Of a stretch of DNA of 7,390 nt, positions 4,606 to 7,390 are shown piece after piece. Numbering within the stretch: the first letter of the stretch is position 1; each line of letters opens with the position of its first letter. The notes beneath the pieces were generated by a model. The model ran no database searches and had not been told where the DNA came from. It was given only the letters and a program-made list of their open reading frames with translations. The DNA is from CAZLPY01 sp964561525. Lineage in GTDB: Bacteria > Patescibacteriota > UBA1384 > CAJBMM01. A program made the translations under genes and the position numbers. The stretch is taken from assembly GCA_964561525.1 (NCBI GenBank), contig CAZLPY010000053.1, positions 1 through 7,390 on the forward strand, given 5' to 3'.

Positions 4606-6300
4606 ATGGCTAGTACAGACCAAGCAACAATCAGTGACACTGGAAGTGCCGTAGTTCCGGTGCGGCCTGCCGCGAGCGGTGGTCCGTCAATTCTGACTGA
4701 AAAAGACCTAATGAAGGAGACTACCTCAGATGAAGCGGCAAAGTACTTAAACGCCGCTCCGATCAACATCGAATACACCGATTTATCGAAACTAACCGTG
4801 CCGAAGGAGATTCTAAACCTTGTCCCAGAGCACATCGCCCGCAAATATCAAATAGTTCCGATCGCACTACAAGGCAGTATGTTAACTGTGGCGATGATTG
4901 ATCCGCAAGATGTGGAAACCATTGAGCTGATTAAGCGCAAGACCGGGTATGAAGTCCGTCCAACCTTAACCACCCAAGACGATCTGTTGCGTGTACTGGA
5001 TCAGTACACTGGCCTGCAAGCTGAACTGGAAGAGGCTATCGAATCTGCTGATCTTGGAGTTGAAAAAAAAGAACCGGTCAAACAGACCGAAGAGGAACCA
5101 CAGAATGAAAATGCTCCGACGGCGCGAATTGTGTATTCGCTGCTGAAGCGAGCGGTGCGCGAAAAAGCGTCCGATATTCATATTGAACCAGACGAAAAAG
5201 AGGTGTCGGTACGGTTTCGTTTGGATGGCGTGTTGCACAAAAAAGTTAGTTTGCCCAAAGAAATTCAAGCGGCCGTGATTTCACGCTTGAAGATTTTAGC
5301 AAACTTGAAAATTGACGAATCGCGTTTGCCTCAAGACGGCCGCATACAGCTAATCATTGATCGACGCGACATCGACTTCCGCATGTCAACCATTCCGCTG
5401 GTTACCGGCGAAAAAGTGGTCTTACGTATTTTGGACAAAACTACTGGCATCCTCACCTTAGACCAACTGGGACTGCGCGGTGATTCTCGAGCAGTGCTCG
5501 AAGATGGCATCAAAAAAAGCCACGGCATGACCTTGGTGACCGGGCCAACCGGATCCGGCAAAACCACTACCCTCTACGCCATTTTGGCTGAATTGATGAA
5601 TCCTGGCGTAAACATCATTACCCTGGAGGATCCAGTGGAATACCGCGTGCAAGGCATTAATCAGAGTCAAATTAACGCTGATATCGGCTACACCTTTGCT
5701 TCAGGACTCCGCTCAATCTTGCGCCAAGATCCAAACATTGTGATGGTTGGTGAAATTAGAGACAAGGAAACCGCCGAGATGGGCATTCACGCTTCCTTAA
5801 CTGGTCATATTGTACTTTCAACCCTACACACCAATGATGCCGCAGGAGCGATGCCCCGCTTGATCGATATGGAAATTGAGCCGTTTTTACTCACTTCGTC
5901 GGTCAATACGGTCATCGGACAACGCTTAGCCCGTCAAATTTGCCAAACTTGTAAAGAAGAGATCAAAATACTGGATACTGAGCGCGATACGGTCAAACAA
6001 ATTATCGCTGAAATGCCAGAAAAAATTCGCAAAGAGATTGCGGCAAAAGATCTCCATTTTTATCATGGGAAAGGCTGTGATGAATGTAATAAAACTGGAT
6101 ACAAAGGTCGAATTGGCATTTTTGAGGTGCTGTCAGTGAACCCCAATATTCAGCGCCTCATTCTAGAGCGCGCCGGTACAAATGATTTACAAAAGCAAGC
6201 TATTACTGACGGTATGACCACCATGATACAAGACGGCCTGCTCAAATGCTTTGACGGATTGACTACACTTGAAGAAGTCTGGCGCGTAACTAAGGAATAA
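4606..6300 (+). CDS. pilB: Type IV pilus assembly ATPase PilB (GspE/T2SSE family)
   Basis: This cytoplasmic hexameric ATPase powers polymerisation of pilin subunits at the inner membrane, working on the PilC platform. Residues 1-45 are a Ser/Thr/Pro/Ala-rich, probably disordered tail. An MshEN-type N-terminal domain (about 48-140) holds VPKEILNLVPEHIARKY and LTVAMIDPQD. A charged Glu-rich linker (about 140-168) leads to the motor, which has ASDIHIEP (188-195), Walker A GPTGSGKT (313-320), the Asp-box region ITLEDPVEYR (338-347), Walker B VGEIRDKETAE (381-391) and the His box STLHTND (405-411). Four cysteines, C446/C449 and C491/C494, form the expected zinc site. The 564-residue length is normal. 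The ATG at 4606 has AGAGGGG eight bases upstream. pilC follows after two bases. GspE of type II secretion is the alternative name; no secretin, PilT or pilin gene is in view to decide. Confidence 0.95.
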   Translation: MASTDQATISDTGSAVVPVRPAASGGPSILTEKDLMKETTSDEAAKYLNAAPINIEYTDLSKLTVPKEILNLVPEHIARKYQIVPIALQGSMLTVAMIDPQDVETIELIKRKTGYEVRPTLTTQDDLLRVLDQYTGLQAELEEAIESADLGVEKKEPVKQTEEEPQNENAPTARIVYSLLKRAVREKASDIHIEPDEKEVSVRFRLDGVLHKKVSLPKEIQAAVISRLKILANLKIDESRLPQDGRIQLIIDRRDIDFRMSTIPLVTGEKVVLRILDKTTGILTLDQLGLRGDSRAVLEDGIKKSHGMTLVTGPTGSGKTTTLYAILAELMNPGVNIITLEDPVEYRVQGINQSQINADIGYTFASGLRSILRQDPNIVMVGEIRDKETAEMGIHASLTGHIVLSTLHTNDAAGAMPRLIDMEIEPFLLTSSVNTVIGQRLARQICQTCKEEIKILDTERDTVKQIIAEMPEKIRKEIAAKDLHFYHGKGCDECNKTGYKGRIGIFEVLSVNPNIQRLILERAGTNDLQKQAITDGMTTMIQDGLLKCFDGLTTLEEVWRVTKE

Positions 6301-6302
6301 TC

Positions 6303-7390
6303 ATGGCAACGTTTCGCTACACCGCAAAATCATCAACTGGGCAAAAAACAAACGGCGTAATATCGGCCGAAAGTCAGCCCGACGCTATCAAAGCACTGCG
6401 TGCGCAAGGGCTGGTAATTTTTGGCATGACAGAGCTCAAGCAAGGTAGCTCACAGTCCAAAGATGCAAAAAAGTCCTCCTTTTTTGGTCGTGTGTCAGAC
6501 AAAGACACCATTATTTTCACGCAACAGTTATCAATCATGAGCCAAGCAGGTCTGCCGATCACGCAAGCCTTAAAATCGCTCGAAGAAGAGACCTCAAATA
6601 AACATCTTGCTGAAACCATTAGCACCATCACTGCCGATGTGGAAGGTGGAACACCGTTGTCAAGTGCGTTTGCCAAACATCCTGATATATTTAACGCAGT
6701 CTACATTAACATTCTGAAAGCCGGGGAAAAAAGCGGTAAAGTGGATGAGGTACTAACCCGCCTGGCGATGCAACTTGAAAAAGATTACGACATCAAATCA
6801 AAGGTAAAAGGGGCGCTCGCCTATCCTATATTTGTGTTAACCGCCATGGCCATCATCGTCAGTTTGATCATGGTATTTATTATTCCGCAAATCCAATCGG
6901 TCTTTACCGAAAACGGAGCACAGTTGCCACTTTTGACCCGAGTAGTAATTGGTATTTCTGAATTTATCCGGCATGATTATTTGATATTAATCGCATGCAT
7001 CATCATCATCGTATTTGCATATCGAACCTACTACCGCACTGCAAACGGCCGGCACACTATTGATTTAATTAAGCTGCGCATACCAGTATTTGGTCAATTG
7101 CAAAAACGAGTGGGCATCGCCCGTTTTGCTCGCATTTTTTCGACCTTGCTCACGGCTGGTATCCCGATGCTTGAGATCTTTGAAACCTGTAAAGATGTGG
7201 TGGGTAACGATGTGTTCAGACAGGAAATTGAACGGGCTGCCCGCGACATTGAAAACGGTCTCGAAATTTCGGCGGCGCTGCACAAACAACCGCACATTCC
7301 CCGCATGGTAATCCAGCTAACCGCGGTCGGCGAAAAAAGCGGAAATTTAGACGTGATCTACAATAATCTGGCCGCCTTTATGGAAAAGGA
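6303..7390 (+). CDS. pilC: Type IV pilus inner-membrane platform protein PilC (GspF family), cut by right edge
   Basis: This polytopic membrane protein forms the platform on which PilB turns to add pilin subunits. The opening MATFRYTAKSSTGQKTNGVI is the usual N-terminus of the family. The first T2SF domain (about 70-195) carries FTQQLSIMSQAGLPITQAL and LKAGEKSGKVDEVL and ends in a membrane helix (about 174-196). A second hydrophobic segment lies at about 226-240. The second T2SF domain starts near 272 with ARFARIFSTLLTAGIPML and repeats the signature as TAVGEKSGNLD (340-350), showing the internal duplication. 362 complete codons are present. The family is about 400 residues, so roughly the last 40, including the final membrane helix, are missing. 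The ATG at 6303 follows the pilB stop by two bases and uses AAGGA inside the last pilB codons, so translation should be coupled. Confidence 0.94.
   Translation, partial: MATFRYTAKSSTGQKTNGVISAESQPDAIKALRAQGLVIFGMTELKQGSSQSKDAKKSSFFGRVSDKDTIIFTQQLSIMSQAGLPITQALKSLEEETSNKHLAETISTITADVEGGTPLSSAFAKHPDIFNAVYINILKAGEKSGKVDEVLTRLAMQLEKDYDIKSKVKGALAYPIFVLTAMAIIVSLIMVFIIPQIQSVFTENGAQLPLLTRVVIGISEFIRHDYLILIACIIIIVFAYRTYYRTANGRHTIDLIKLRIPVFGQLQKRVGIARFARIFSTLLTAGIPMLEIFETCKDVVGNDVFRQEIERAARDIENGLEISAALHKQPHIPRMVIQLTAVGEKSGNLDVIYNNLAAFMEK

Noticed and set aside
4966..5268. Minus-strand 100-codon frame inside pilB.
   Set aside because: Shadow of pilB in another frame. It has no ribosome site and a Phe-rich composition expected from the reverse of Lys/Glu codons.

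Overview
The window reads as a compact bacterial chromosome segment with roughly balanced base composition. It carries housekeeping genes for DNA replication and repair and the start of a type IV pilus cluster. Four complete protein genes and two genes cut by the window edges are clear. A sixth transcription unit, a very small one, is proposed from promoter, ribosome-site, reading-frame and terminator signals. The organism cannot be named from this alone. Tiny intergenic gaps, very short or absent mRNA leaders, terminators packed directly against the next promoter, and a lone PilB-PilC pair next to core genes would fit Candidatus Patescibacteria (CPR); this is an inference of moderate strength. 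The standard genetic code is supported because TGA ends both dnaX and dnaB.

Minus strand, read right to left from 4474 to 1. dnaX (clamp-loader tau/gamma subunit) overlaps dnaB (replicative helicase) at a TGATG junction, so the two form a translationally coupled replication operon. After dnaB comes a 281-base gap. It holds a promoter whose -35 box overlaps the dnaB stop codon, a strong ribosome site, a possible 30-residue reading frame starting at TTG, and a large terminator hairpin. Next is a near-consensus sigma70 promoter, a stand-alone class I SAM-dependent methyltransferase gene, its own terminator, and then a UvrD/PcrA-type helicase gene that starts almost exactly where its predicted transcript starts and runs off the left edge.

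Plus strand, 4606 to the right edge. pilB (assembly ATPase) and pilC (inner-membrane platform protein, cut at the right edge) are separated by two bases and form an operon for type IV pilus or a related secretion filament.

The 131-base gap between dnaX and pilB is the most structured non-coding stretch. Two perfect 11-bp arms in inverted orientation each overlap the -10 region of one of two divergent promoters. This suggests that one factor could act on the replication operon and the pilus operon together.

All protein assignments are family-level readings of motifs. All promoters, terminators and the small gene are sequence predictions without experimental support. I see no mobile element, CRISPR array, tRNA or rRNA.
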